From a virus: 50,819 bases of DNA. The notes under the pieces were generated by a model, which was given only the letters and a program-made list of their open reading frames with translations, was not told the origin of the DNA and made no database searches. Shown piece by piece: positions 6,285-15,508 of this stretch (positions are counted from its first letter, which is position 1; each line of letters begins with the position of its first letter). The translations under genes and the position numbers were made by a program. The DNA lies in the IMG/VR virus record IMGVR_UViG_3300030106_005756, positions 1 through 50,819 of that record. The stretch is one strand, 5' to 3'.

Positions 6285-6891
6285 CGACCCACCTTAATAT
6301 TTCAAAAGCCTCGGCATACTCATGGTTACTTTGCCCACCCCTTATTTTTGAATTAGCTCGTATATGTTCTGAACTTCTAAAACTTCTAACCTGAGACTTC
6401 ATTGTCTCGTAAACTTTAATTTTTTTATCAATATCGATTCCAACGAAATAATTAGCCTGAAAGTCCCTATCCGTAGTATTCCAAAAATAAACTTGTGGTT
6501 GTTCGTATAAAAAAACTTTAGGTACAAAATAATTCGTATCATGTGGTCTAAGAGCAATCATTGAGGCATTATAAACTGATTTGTGGTCTTGATTATAGGA
6601 CGGATGACAAACATAGACTTCTTTTGGTTTGATAGTGTTTATGGCATTTTCAAGTTGACCTATGAGTTTAAATTCATCATATCTGTTAACTAAATTATTA
6701 AGAACATCAAACGAGTGACCGGTGATGCTCTGTACATCATTAATCTCTTTTAATCTGTCCCCCATCGTAGGTCGGTCTTCCAAACCTGTCTCATCTAAAC
6801 CACAGTATACGACATGGCAAGATTTGTCTAAAATTCCACCACAACCTAAAACATCGTCGTCAACATGAGGAGCTATTATCAAACGTTTCAA
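6277..6891 (-). CDS. PIG-L/LmbE-family N-acetylglucosamine deacetylase
   Basis: 204 residues with the family's zinc site: APHVDDDVLGCGG (7-19) corresponds to AHPDDExLGxGG, and HPSYNQDHKSV (96-106) gives the DH pair. The reaction is removal of an acetyl group from a GlcNAc-type sugar or conjugate. The start is TTG at 6891, giving a TTGA overlap with the previous gene's TGA and a GGAAG site. Immediate coupling to the formyltransferase suggests acyl exchange on an amino sugar. Confidence 0.85.
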   Translation of the reverse strand: MKRLIIAPHVDDDVLGCGGILDKSCHVVYCGLDETGLEDRPTMGDRLKEINDVQSITGHSFDVLNNLVNRYDEFKLIGQLENAINTIKPKEVYVCHPSYNQDHKSVYNASMIALRPHDTNYFVPKVFLYEQPQVYFWNTTDRDFQANYFVGIDIDKKIKVYETMKSQVRSFRSSEHIRANSKIRGGQSNHEYAEAFEILRWVDG

Positions 6892-7838
6892 AATACTTCC
6901 TTTATTTTATTCATAAGAGATTTATAATCATTATATCCCCTCTCCTTAATGACGGTTTCAGGATCGATAACAGGATATATTTCTGCACCACCTAATCGTT
7001 TTGTATAACTGTCACCATCAAAATAACCTGGTCTGAGTTCGTTACTTGTCGTGACATAGGTAACTTGTTTTCCACCAAATAAACTACAAAAAATACTATT
7101 ACCACCAGCTATGGAAATGAAATTATCAACGTTGGAAAACACTCTAAGTTGTACCTCATTGTAAGTGTATTGATTATTTTTTTTTACGATATCGTCCAAT
7201 AATAAAACGTTATCATAATATTCAGTCAATTGAAAGTCATTAATCAAACCTTGACCGTCGACTTCGGATGTTATTGTGTAGTTGTTTAATAAAGCTTTAT
7301 ATTCGTTCTCGTCAATTACAAACTCATCCATCTGTGGTCTTTTGTATATAATGGTATATCCCTTTTCTGATAGATAATTAAACATATCGTATAAAGTTTT
7401 TACATCAAAAAAAGCCAAAGGTGGTTGACCATGATCCATCGATATTTTATTCGATATTATTATTGTTTTATCACCAAAATTAAAATCCTTATCTCGATAT
7501 TTTTCTTTTATTGGTGGTGATATCCATTTCGAATAATCTAACACTCCGTTTACTTTTTCTTTTTCTTTATCCGTTAGTTCACCATAAGTTTTACCTTCAA
7601 AAAAGACATGCGTATTATGATGTATCCAACAGTTGGGAAGATTCTGCACACCGTTGGTTGAATTGTTTACTAATCTAACATCGTATCGTTCCTCAACGTC
7701 CTCACAGAAGTAATAAAAAGGTTTCATTCCTTTACATGTTATTACCTTTTCTAACTCACCTTGTTTATGTAACCAATAGGCGTAAGGGATTGAACAGGCT
7801 ATTTCATAACCGAATTCTGGTTTAACATCAATTATCAT
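6888..7838 (-). CDS. Putative glycosyltransferase (GT-B type, family uncertain)
   Basis: 316 residues. Visible features are an N-terminal GYEIACSIPYAYWL segment and, near the C-terminus, a SIAGGNSIFCSLFGGK loop like the donor-binding GG(N)S region of GT-B enzymes that scan for host-glycan donors. Alternating strands and helices fit two Rossmann domains. No family motif is decisive. It is placed here because its neighbours on both sides are sugar enzymes with overlapping reading frames. Confidence 0.5.
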   Translation of the reverse strand: MIIDVKPEFGYEIACSIPYAYWLHKQGELEKVITCKGMKPFYYFCEDVEERYDVRLVNNSTNGVQNLPNCWIHHNTHVFFEGKTYGELTDKEKEKVNGVLDYSKWISPPIKEKYRDKDFNFGDKTIIISNKISMDHGQPPLAFFDVKTLYDMFNYLSEKGYTIIYKRPQMDEFVIDENEYKALLNNYTITSEVDGQGLINDFQLTEYYDNVLLLDDIVKKNNQYTYNEVQLRVFSNVDNFISIAGGNSIFCSLFGGKQVTYVTTSNELRPGYFDGDSYTKRLGGAEIYPVIDPETVIKERGYNDYKSLMNKIKEVF

Positions 7839-8547
7839 AAAAAACCTTCAATTCTTTTAGTTGCTGTCTTATAGGTTTAGTTTTTATTTGACCGTTAAGA
7901 CATTTATTAGCTTGAACCTCATCACTTTTATTTATGATGATATCTTTTTCATAAACTTCTTTGATTATATTTAACAGTTCGTATTTTGAAATACAGTCCG
8001 TTGAGATAACCGTACGTTTTGCATATTTGTCCCAATCCACCATTAGGGAACAGGCTTGTTTAATCCACTCCAACGTGGTATTACCGTTCCAATAATGTTC
8101 AGACCATCCAAATACCTCACCCTCACTACTTAAAAACCAATCCAATAAACTGAAATTAGTTTCGAGTTCGTGTCCTATGATAGATGTTACTATTTGTTTT
8201 GTATTCCTACCATGTAGAGATAAGTGTCTTCCGGCTTTGAATTTTGACTTTCCATAGTCATCACTATCCATTTCACAATCTGTTGCAGGATGTATTATCC
8301 TACAATCAACGTTTTCATCCAACCAAATCGGTAGTTCATAGTTAATCTCAAATTTATCAGTCCTTTGAGGTATTGCCCCTATACAATTGATGATAAAATC
8401 ACCATCGAAGTTTTTAACAGAAGTTTTAAAGGTATCGGTTGGCCATCTATATTTTGTGGTCACAAAAGATATATCTTCGGATTGCCGTAAATAATTACAA
8501 ACAACATTACCTAACATTCCTGTATGACCTAAAACTAAGACTTTCAT
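7828..8547 (-). CDS. RmlD-like nucleotide-sugar reductase (SDR)
   Basis: 239 residues, shorter than RmlD (about 290). GHTGMLG (8-14) is the NAD(P)-binding loop. INCIGAIPQ sits where RmlD has its cofactor-contact NxAAYT strand, and DYGKSK supplies the YxxxK catalytic pair. A reduction of a 4-keto sugar nucleotide is expected. It follows a 4,6-dehydratase-like gene, so dehydratase plus reductase could make a 6-deoxy(amino)hexose, as in CapE/CapF or FnlA/FnlB pairs. Substrate identity is inference. Confidence 0.7.
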   Translation of the reverse strand: MKVLVLGHTGMLGNVVCNYLRQSEDISFVTTKYRWPTDTFKTSVKNFDGDFIINCIGAIPQRTDKFEINYELPIWLDENVDCRIIHPATDCEMDSDDYGKSKFKAGRHLSLHGRNTKQIVTSIIGHELETNFSLLDWFLSSEGEVFGWSEHYWNGNTTLEWIKQACSLMVDWDKYAKRTVISTDCISKYELLNIIKEVYEKDIIINKSDEVQANKCLNGQIKTKPIRQQLKELKVFYDN

Positions 8548-9497
8548 TTGATTACTCCCTTTTCAATCAAAAAGTTTTTCAGTTCTTGAACGTCATCAAT
8601 CACGGTAGAATCGGATGCAAAAGACCAAGCGTTATTATTAATAATGTCATCAGTAATCATATAGTATTTATCGAACTCAACAGACCTCATTGACTCTTCA
8701 AGACTAACCATTTCTTCATGTAATTTTTCGCCAGGTCTTATACCAACAAAATCAAATTTAACATCTTCGTGACCGTAATCTTTAGCGAGAACTTTTGCCA
8801 AATCCGTTATGTACATCGATTTTAGTTTTGGTACGACTATACATCCGTGAGATTTTTGATTATTATATGCCCAATCTATTAACTCCACAGATTCTTTCAA
8901 AGTTATGGTGAATCTAGTCATCCGCTCATCTGTGATTGGTAGAGAATCAACACCTTTTTCTAATAACTTCTTGAAATATGGTATAACGGAGCCAGTAGAT
9001 TCTAAAACATTACCATATCTACACAACACAACTTTTACATCTGTTTGTTTATTGGCGTAATCTATGTAGAGTCTCTCTGAAATAGCTTTACACATACCGT
9101 AAACATTAATTGGTTTACAGGCTTTATCGGTTGAGATAAAAATTAACGTCTCTACTTTATGATTACTTAATTGTATACAATTGATTAAGTTTTTATGACC
9201 GATAATATTCGTTTTTACACTCTCGTATGGATTTTCCTCACATATGGGAACATGTTTTAATGCCGCTGTGTTTATCACTACATCAGGCTTATATTCATTT
9301 ATGGCTTGTAATAAACTATCTTTATCCTTAACATCACCGATTTGATAGGATAACTCTGTAAATGTATTTTTCAATTTGACTTGTTTATGTTCATCTCTTG
9401 AAAAAACAATTATTTCGTTGTTTTTGTAATAACGTTTTATTAGAGTCTTACCTAAAGCACCAGTTCCACCAAGTATTAATATTTTTTTATTTTTCAT
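8544..9497 (-). CDS. UDP-GlcNAc 4,6-dehydratase-like SDR (CapD/PseB/FlaA1 family), copy 1
   Basis: 317 residues. GGTGALGKT (10-18) binds NAD(P). GDVKDKDSL, AALKHVPICEENP and NVIGHKNL-type segments, STDKA and YGMCK (YxxxK) follow in the order seen in CapD/PseB proteins. MTRFTITLKESVELI and GIRPGEKLHEEM are strong family signatures. The expected product is a UDP-4-keto-6-deoxy-HexNAc. It is short, the soluble form without the membrane domains of large CapD/PglF. The RmlD-like reductase comes next in the operon. A second copy lies at 10506-11408. Confidence 0.85.
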   Translation of the reverse strand: MKNKKILILGGTGALGKTLIKRYYKNNEIIVFSRDEHKQVKLKNTFTELSYQIGDVKDKDSLLQAINEYKPDVVINTAALKHVPICEENPYESVKTNIIGHKNLINCIQLSNHKVETLIFISTDKACKPINVYGMCKAISERLYIDYANKQTDVKVVLCRYGNVLESTGSVIPYFKKLLEKGVDSLPITDERMTRFTITLKESVELIDWAYNNQKSHGCIVVPKLKSMYITDLAKVLAKDYGHEDVKFDFVGIRPGEKLHEEMVSLEESMRSVEFDKYYMITDDIINNNAWSFASDSTVIDDVQELKNFLIEKGVIK

Positions 9498-10515
9498 TTA
9501 AACTCTCAAATATTTTTGTGATATAGGGTACAAAGTTTTTCTCATTATACAACGACCTCTCATAACACTCTCTTGATGTCTTACTACACATGGAATAAAA
9601 TTCTTCATCATCTCTTAACTCTCTGGCATATTCTTTAGCTTGTTCCATATCACCATCAGCTACAGTTAGATATGGATGTAGCTCTTCTTGTGTGTCCAAA
9701 CCTACATAACCAATACAAGGTATACCATGAAATGCACAATTCAAAGTAAACGTACCAGCGGCGTGTGTGGGCATTAGATGCACACCATACTTAAACTGAC
9801 TCAGGTTATTTATCCATTCTACCCAAGTCATGTATGGAAAATGATTTATGTCTAGCTCATCCTCTCTATCAATCTTTCTACCCATCGATGGTGCTGATAT
9901 TGGAACTTCAAACTCTTGTGCAACCATGTAAGAATCAAACCCACCATACCATCTAACCATATTACCACCTATAATAGTTTTCTCTTCTTTGTATGCATTT
10001 GGACTTGGTAAATCACCATAATTATCCATTAGTATTTCTGACCTTGATGTGATACCTAATCTCTCAGTTAACATCAATGTCGGCATTTTATGTACAGGTT
10101 TATTTACTAATCCTTTATAATAGCTAACATCTTTCAGATTATGGGCAAATAACATATCAAACTCCGTAAGAGAGTTAAACCACCAAATCTGTTGTTCCAT
10201 GGTGTAATCTTGAAACAACCAATGTGGGCCCTCTTGCATTGAAATAGTTTTCTTACATAACTTCTTTAAATCTCCAACTAAATCAAACTTTAGTAAATGT
10301 TCTGTATTAGTTTTTGGTAATGTAATTATACCAAAGTCAAAATAACCTTCACCAAAATGTTGTAGAACTTGTGGTATGTTAAAGATTGGATAATGTTCAG
10401 CACCCAAAATATACATCGTTGAAACATCATTTCTCATGTTGGGATTATCTAATCCGACTTTACCTTGCCATCCACCCTCGGTAAACCAAGCTATCTTATA
10501 ATCTCTCAACCCCAA
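9487..10515 (-). CDS. Putative GT-B glycosyltransferase
   Basis: 342 residues with KIAWFTEGGWQGK at the N-terminus and, in the second half, GVHLMPTHAAGTFTLNCAFHGIPCIGY, which matches the glycosyltransferase pattern where donor-site residues precede an E/N-xxxxGxPxI loop. The start is TTG at 10515 with AAGGA 6 nt upstream, inside the upstream gene's end. It sits between the two 4,6-dehydratase-like genes. The sugar transferred is unknown. Confidence 0.6.
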   Translation of the reverse strand: MGLRDYKIAWFTEGGWQGKVGLDNPNMRNDVSTMYILGAEHYPIFNIPQVLQHFGEGYFDFGIITLPKTNTEHLLKFDLVGDLKKLCKKTISMQEGPHWLFQDYTMEQQIWWFNSLTEFDMLFAHNLKDVSYYKGLVNKPVHKMPTLMLTERLGITSRSEILMDNYGDLPSPNAYKEEKTIIGGNMVRWYGGFDSYMVAQEFEVPISAPSMGRKIDREDELDINHFPYMTWVEWINNLSQFKYGVHLMPTHAAGTFTLNCAFHGIPCIGYVGLDTQEELHPYLTVADGDMEQAKEYARELRDDEEFYSMCSKTSRECYERSLYNEKNFVPYITKIFESLNEK

Positions 10516-11408
10516 ACTAAATCCTTCATTTCTTGCTGTGTCATTTTTTTAGCACTGGCCGAATTATAAGGTCGGTCTAATTTATTGTCTTTATGGTTTT
10601 TATCTGTACGGATATGAATATCGTCACCATAAATAAAGGTATGAGCTATTTCTCTCTCGGAAATTAAATCTTCATCTGTTTTCTCACCTGGTCTTTTACC
10701 AACTATTTCTATATCATCAGAAATAACTTTAGCTAAATCAAACATATTCACACATTTCATCTTATAGGACTTTATAAAACCACCACCATTTTCTCTGGTA
10801 AAATCAATAGTTCTGTTAATTAGATTAGCGGCTTCGTCTTGTGTGAAAATTAATCTGTTCATATTTGGGTCTGTAAGTTTAAGTGATTTACCATCTTTTT
10901 TTAATTTTAACCAAAAAGGTAATACCGAACCCGCACTATGAGCCACATTTGCGAATCTAGTTAAAGCAAATCTATTTCCATCCGTGTTCGTATTCAAGAA
11001 CACTCTCTCCATAAGATACTTTGATGCTCCATAGACACTCTCAGCCATACAAGCTTTATCGGTACTAACACCAATGGTGATAGGGACATCATTTATAATA
11101 CTAGCCTCAGCGACATTCAAACTACCAATAACATTTACATTACAACCAGCTATAGGGTTGGTCTCCATTAAATCAATATGTTTCATTGCGGCTGCATGAA
11201 TCACGACATCTGGTTTAACCTCTTTGAAAACTCTGAGTAATAAACCATTATCCTCAATGTTACCGACATAACATTTTACATGTGGATATAGTCGTTGGAG
11301 ATTGGTGATGTTCTCTTCGTTTCTACTAATACTAATATATTCGTTATCATTTTGTTTGATGATGGCCTGACCTACTGTGCCTGTTCCACCCGTGATTAGA
11401 ACTTTCAT
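10506..11408 (-). CDS. 4,6-dehydratase-like SDR (CapD/PseB family), copy 2
   Basis: 300 residues with GGTGTVGQ (7-14), AAAMKHIDLMETNP, STDKACMAESVYGASK (catalytic YxxxK), NVAHSAGSVLPFW, the M-RLIFT segment and GKRPGEKTDEDL. It is clearly paralogous to the protein at 8544-9497 but diverged, so the two may act on different intermediates or perform dehydration and epimerisation separately. It overlaps the NodB-like gene upstream by one base. Confidence 0.8.
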   Translation of the reverse strand: MKVLITGGTGTVGQAIIKQNDNEYISISRNEENITNLQRLYPHVKCYVGNIEDNGLLLRVFKEVKPDVVIHAAAMKHIDLMETNPIAGCNVNVIGSLNVAEASIINDVPITIGVSTDKACMAESVYGASKYLMERVFLNTNTDGNRFALTRFANVAHSAGSVLPFWLKLKKDGKSLKLTDPNMNRLIFTQDEAANLINRTIDFTRENGGGFIKSYKMKCVNMFDLAKVISDDIEIVGKRPGEKTDEDLISEREIAHTFIYGDDIHIRTDKNHKDNKLDRPYNSASAKKMTQQEMKDLVWG

Positions 11409-12079
11409 TATAACTCTTTTAGTGTTTTAAAACTAATATCATATTCTGATAATAAATATTCAATTACATTTCTAAAATTCAAATAATTTTCCTTAGTCCA
11501 ACAGTTATCATTCCAATCACCGGCGATGTGAGATTGAAACATAAAAGTGTTATCATTCCATATGTTGATGGAATCGGTTTCATTGATACCGTCATGACCA
11601 AATAACATTTTACTAGTCCAATTCAATCCTCTATTGTGTTCTGTGTGAAGAGCGACATAATCAAATTTATCGTCAACTGAATCTTTGATGAGTGGATTGA
11701 TTAACCAACCAGGATTTCTCCAACCGACTGGTTTATGGCCAACCTTATCCCACTCCTCAAGACATAGTTCGATGGTTTTTTCAGCTTTATCAACTGAATT
11801 AATTTCAAAAAACTCACACTCCCCAAATCTATCACTATCATCACACATATGATAATAACCATGAGAAGCCAATTCAACCCAATCCTTATCCAACCAAAAA
11901 TCAACCCATTCTTTATGCTCAGACAAAGGATATTTTTTATGATAGAAAGATGGTATGAATAAGGTGAACTTACAACCAAACTCATCATTAAGTTTCTGTA
12001 AATATTCTACAGACTCATCACCCTCACACCCCCATCCTTTTTCAGGATGTAAATCGTCTATTGATATTGTTACTTCCAC
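11408..12079 (-). CDS. NodB-type polysaccharide/sugar deacetylase
   Basis: 223 residues. The motif order fits carbohydrate esterase 4: DD near the N-terminus (Asp8-Asp9, catalytic base and metal ligand), SHGYYH (His73 and His77, HxxxH), then WRNPGW corresponding to RxPxG/W motif 3, and a later QSHIAGDW carrying the last histidine. It removes N- or O-acetyl groups from glycans. Translation likely begins with GTG at 12079, overlapping the upstream stop. Two deacetylase families (this and PIG-L) occur within 6 kb. Confidence 0.8.
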   Translation of the reverse strand: MEVTISIDDLHPEKGWGCEGDESVEYLQKLNDEFGCKFTLFIPSFYHKKYPLSEHKEWVDFWLDKDWVELASHGYYHMCDDSDRFGECEFFEINSVDKAEKTIELCLEEWDKVGHKPVGWRNPGWLINPLIKDSVDDKFDYVALHTEHNRGLNWTSKMLFGHDGINETDSINIWNDNTFMFQSHIAGDWNDNCWTKENYLNFRNVIEYLLSEYDISFKTLKEL

Positions 12080-13095
12080 ACGTCATCCCATGTAAAGGCT
12101 TTATAATTAGGATTAAGCGAATTGTAACAATTTTTCTCACTCATTTCATTCGCTCTAACATACCAATCATTACTTCTACGTTTCTCATTCATTGTACCAT
12201 CAAGTCTTTCATCCTTTACATACATACGTTTTTTTGGGTGATTTCTGTTATGAACTAATAAAATATTTTTAATTATATACTGAGGAATTAGACCCAATAG
12301 TTTTTGTAACACAATCATGAACGATGTATCCTCATGAACGAAAAAAACAGAACGAGGGATATTAACACCTGCCTTGATAACCTCTGATGATATTACTAAC
12401 CCACAACCATTGAATTTATGTTGGTTCAAAACTCGGATATCTAAGTCTTCAACCTTATCGTTAAAAGAGTTCATCTCATCAATATTCATTGAGTAACGTA
12501 AGCTCCACCAATGTTCATCTGGTTTAAAATCATCAGGTGAATCATAAAATGGTTTATCTGTAAACTCAGGATGTTCTAAAACCTTCCAACTATCATCCCA
12601 CATTTTACAGGTTGAAAAAAAACTGACATATTTCGGAGTTTGACGTTTGACCTGACTATGTAGGTTATCAAGTATCTGAAATGTTTGTCTTGGTATTAAT
12701 GAATCACTCTCACCCCACATCAGAACATCAACTAAATCACAATATTTATTATTAAAATCTCTACGATAGTCAGCGATTGTATATAAATCATAATCATTTA
12801 TAAATGAAAATATATTATATTCACATCCAACCAAACTATTAATTTCCTCATCATAACCAAAAATATCTTTTAATAACTTATTATACTTATACTTCACATC
12901 ACTAATTGTAATCTGATTTTCATCAATTTTTTCTAATACTTGACTACAATTAAAATACAAATCAACCACAATGTTTTTCTTATTATCTATTGCATCTAGA
13001 GCGTTTTTTACACTCTGTAAATATTCCTCCACCATCTCTATCTCATACCATTGAACTATACAACCGATTGCGAACTTATTTTTCAACTTGACCAT
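12070..13095 (-). CDS. Putative glycosyltransferase (GT-A-like), function unresolved
   Basis: 341 residues. The N-terminal strand (FAIGCIVQWYEI) and MWGESDSLIP (an acidic ESD in place of DxD) suggest a GT-A nucleotide-sugar fold. Near the C-terminus, GCGLVISSEVI and FFVHEDTSFM look like the acceptor/catalytic region of family 2 enzymes. No clean family signature is visible. It ends in an overlap with the NodB-like gene and starts right after the fusion oxidoreductase gene. Confidence 0.5.
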   Translation of the reverse strand: MVKLKNKFAIGCIVQWYEIEMVEEYLQSVKNALDAIDNKKNIVVDLYFNCSQVLEKIDENQITISDVKYKYNKLLKDIFGYDEEINSLVGCEYNIFSFINDYDLYTIADYRRDFNNKYCDLVDVLMWGESDSLIPRQTFQILDNLHSQVKRQTPKYVSFFSTCKMWDDSWKVLEHPEFTDKPFYDSPDDFKPDEHWWSLRYSMNIDEMNSFNDKVEDLDIRVLNQHKFNGCGLVISSEVIKAGVNIPRSVFFVHEDTSFMIVLQKLLGLIPQYIIKNILLVHNRNHPKKRMYVKDERLDGTMNEKRRSNDWYVRANEMSEKNCYNSLNPNYKAFTWDDVWK

Positions 13096-14778
13096 TTAAT
13101 CTCCAATCATTTTGATTAATTCATTAGAAGCATCGACACAGGTATCTATCTTACCTGAAAATAATGTAAATATATTATCTCCATGTTTTTCAACCAAAGT
13201 AGGTCTGGCGTCATCGTGCTCCCTATCTTTTAAAACTGCTCTAATTGTAAACATAGAACCTATGTGTTCTAAATTAGAAAAATCCTCAAAAAATCTTTCA
13301 CCAGTCTCAATAAATTTATCGATATTAGTTAAATCGGGTTGATAAATTATACCTTTGTTAATGTAATCCGATAACTTGTTATTCTTAATTATTGGTGCTG
13401 TTCCTATATTTGTTTCATGTATGGCGTGAACCACATTACCTAGAACGTGATAATCAGTAGTCCCATAGGGGTCGAGACACATGAAAGGGCCATCCATTAC
13501 AACGATGCTTTTATTTTTATATCTATCTGATAATTTTACGACAGGTTTTTCACAGACCTCAAATTGATAATTTATTTTTTTGTTTAAATACTGATTTATA
13601 TTAGAATAAGTTGCAAAAACAATTACATCGTATGAGTTGAAATTCTTTTTATCTGACTCATGATTTATTTTTATGTTTACATTATTTGCAAATAGTTTTT
13701 TCTTCACAGAATGTCGTAATACTCGGGAATCGAATAACTCCTCTTCAACTTTGACAGTCAAATCAGTATTCTTAAGTGAATCGACAATTTTATAATTTAG
13801 TCTATGTTCATCTAAAAACTCTAAATATTCGTCTGAGCTAATCAAGGAGCCCTCAGATGCAATACAATAATAATGTTCAATACCACCATTCAGAACAGAC
13901 TGTTCATATTTACGTTTAAATGTTTTTAATCCCTTATTACACTCAAGTGCTGTATCAGAACTTCTTGGATAATGATAACCCTTATGTAATCTGTATTGAT
14001 TTATATTTGAGGCACACATCATAATGTCACTCTGTTTTTCGTGAATCTCCACATCATATCCGTTATTCGCCAAAGATACTGCGGCAGTGCTACCAAAAAT
14101 ACCCCCACCAACGACCAGAGCTTTTGGATACATAACTTTCCTAACCTCTTCTGATAAATAAGTTGCGTTCATGGTAACATCTTTATTGAAACTTTTAGTG
14201 GTATAATCTTCAAAAACAGATATCAACATTTTTTTCAATGGATTATCGTTTATATTGGATACCTCAACATCATCAATGCTATGAAAAGTCTTTTCACTTG
14301 GTGTATAATCGAAATTTCCAATCTCCCCACCGTTTAGTTTTATAGTAAAAGAGTAATCATTAGTTTTAATTATTTCATCGACTAATATTTTTTTGTTTCT
14401 AACCCATAGATAAAAATGATGATAGGCTAGTCTGTCTATATAGTTGGTAGTATCTGTTTTACCCCATCTAAAATTAGAAACGTTATAAAATTCATTTCTC
14501 CAAATAAAAACATCGTCGACGTAAAGCTTAACATCATTATCAAATGCGGTATTATATAAATACTCAGCTGATTTGTAATTCAAACTAAGTGGTTTTTCAC
14601 AAAAGACATTCTTTTTTTGTTCTAACCAATACTCGACTTGTTCAAAATGTAAATCATTGGGTGTGGATATTACTATCCAATCAGAATTTTCAGGTTTTAC
14701 GATATCGACATCATTTTTTATGGAGTCGAATATTTTAGTCCCCCATTTTCCTTTTCCGATTATCGATACTTTAGCCAT
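13096..14778 (-). CDS. Fusion: Gfo/Idh/MocA-like NAD domain plus FAD-dependent oxidoreductase (DAO-type)
   Basis: 560 residues from ATG at 14778, which overlaps the upstream stop; longer versions of the frame encode no conserved sequence. The N-terminal part (about 1-215) has VSIIGKGKWGTKI (Rossmann), WIVISTPNDLHFEQV and FCEKPLSL, the EKP signature of Gfo/Idh/MocA sugar oxidoreductases. From about 218, ALVVGGGIFGSTAAVSLANNG is a textbook GxGxxG FAD-binding motif, and the rest follows the DAO/amine-oxidase layout. Both cofactor sites look intact, so the protein may oxidise a sugar at two positions or channel an intermediate. I know of no standard enzyme with this order. Confidence 0.8.
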   Translation of the reverse strand: MAKVSIIGKGKWGTKIFDSIKNDVDIVKPENSDWIVISTPNDLHFEQVEYWLEQKKNVFCEKPLSLNYKSAEYLYNTAFDNDVKLYVDDVFIWRNEFYNVSNFRWGKTDTTNYIDRLAYHHFYLWVRNKKILVDEIIKTNDYSFTIKLNGGEIGNFDYTPSEKTFHSIDDVEVSNINDNPLKKMLISVFEDYTTKSFNKDVTMNATYLSEEVRKVMYPKALVVGGGIFGSTAAVSLANNGYDVEIHEKQSDIMMCASNINQYRLHKGYHYPRSSDTALECNKGLKTFKRKYEQSVLNGGIEHYYCIASEGSLISSDEYLEFLDEHRLNYKIVDSLKNTDLTVKVEEELFDSRVLRHSVKKKLFANNVNIKINHESDKKNFNSYDVIVFATYSNINQYLNKKINYQFEVCEKPVVKLSDRYKNKSIVVMDGPFMCLDPYGTTDYHVLGNVVHAIHETNIGTAPIIKNNKLSDYINKGIIYQPDLTNIDKFIETGERFFEDFSNLEHIGSMFTIRAVLKDREHDDARPTLVEKHGDNIFTLFSGKIDTCVDASNELIKMIGD

Positions 14779-15508
14779 AAAGATATTTATATGTCTTTTC
14801 CATCCAATAAGGAACCGACTTTTGCTTTTCAGGTAGACCATTATAATGAGATACATATCCTAATTTTGTATGTAACATATCATCACCCAAAATTTCTTTT
14901 TTCAACATACAACTCATATTAAATTCATAGGGTAAAAGCTTTTTATCAACACCGTGTTTTTTCAACATGTAGTTCAATGGTGTTTGGTCTGTTCCAACTC
15001 CGTAGGTTTTCTGAATATATTGTAAGGTATCTTTATGTTCAAAATAAAACTTCCTCATTTTATCAAAGAATGGTCTGTGTGTCTTATTAACGATTTGGAA
15101 TCCACTATTACCATACTCCCAAAAATTAAACTTATCCTCGGTAAAGATGGCGTTATGATAATGTTCTATACTTCTGATAATCCAATCATAACTGGCATCA
15201 TCATGAACTAAACAATATTTATTGTCCGTATAATCAAATATATTTGGACAAGTTGGATGAACTATTGTGTCGGCATCGACTAATAAAATCTGACCGTAAT
15301 CTATCTTATTTGAATCCAACATATCGAATAAATAATACCTCTGCCAGATTATATGCATATCTTCAACAGGTAACACAGGTTCTTCCATTACAATTAAATC
15401 ACACTCATGTCTATCACAAAATCTTTTCCAAGAATCTATCGAATATTGATACTCTTTTTTAATATCACCGTCTTTTTTATAATCTATCATAAAAACTATA
15501 TTACGCAT
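14771..15508 (-). CDS. Glycosyltransferase, GT-A with DAD motif, paralogue of next gene's N-terminus
   Basis: 245 residues from ATG at 15508, which overlaps the upstream TAA. LLVDADTIVH supplies a DxD metal-binding motif; GNSGFQIVNK, GTDQTPLNYML and a C-terminal SHYNGLPE follow. The same series (LVDSSF, NSGFIVFN, GTEQTPMNYWL, CFNGLPKDQ) occurs in residues 1-250 of the gene upstream, so the two are tandem duplicates. Similar to GT8-type or glycogenin-like transferases. Sugar specificity unknown. Confidence 0.75.
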   Translation of the reverse strand: MRNIVFMIDYKKDGDIKKEYQYSIDSWKRFCDRHECDLIVMEEPVLPVEDMHIIWQRYYLFDMLDSNKIDYGQILLVDADTIVHPTCPNIFDYTDNKYCLVHDDASYDWIIRSIEHYHNAIFTEDKFNFWEYGNSGFQIVNKTHRPFFDKMRKFYFEHKDTLQYIQKTYGVGTDQTPLNYMLKKHGVDKKLLPYEFNMSCMLKKEILGDDMLHTKLGYVSHYNGLPEKQKSVPYWMEKTYKYLYG

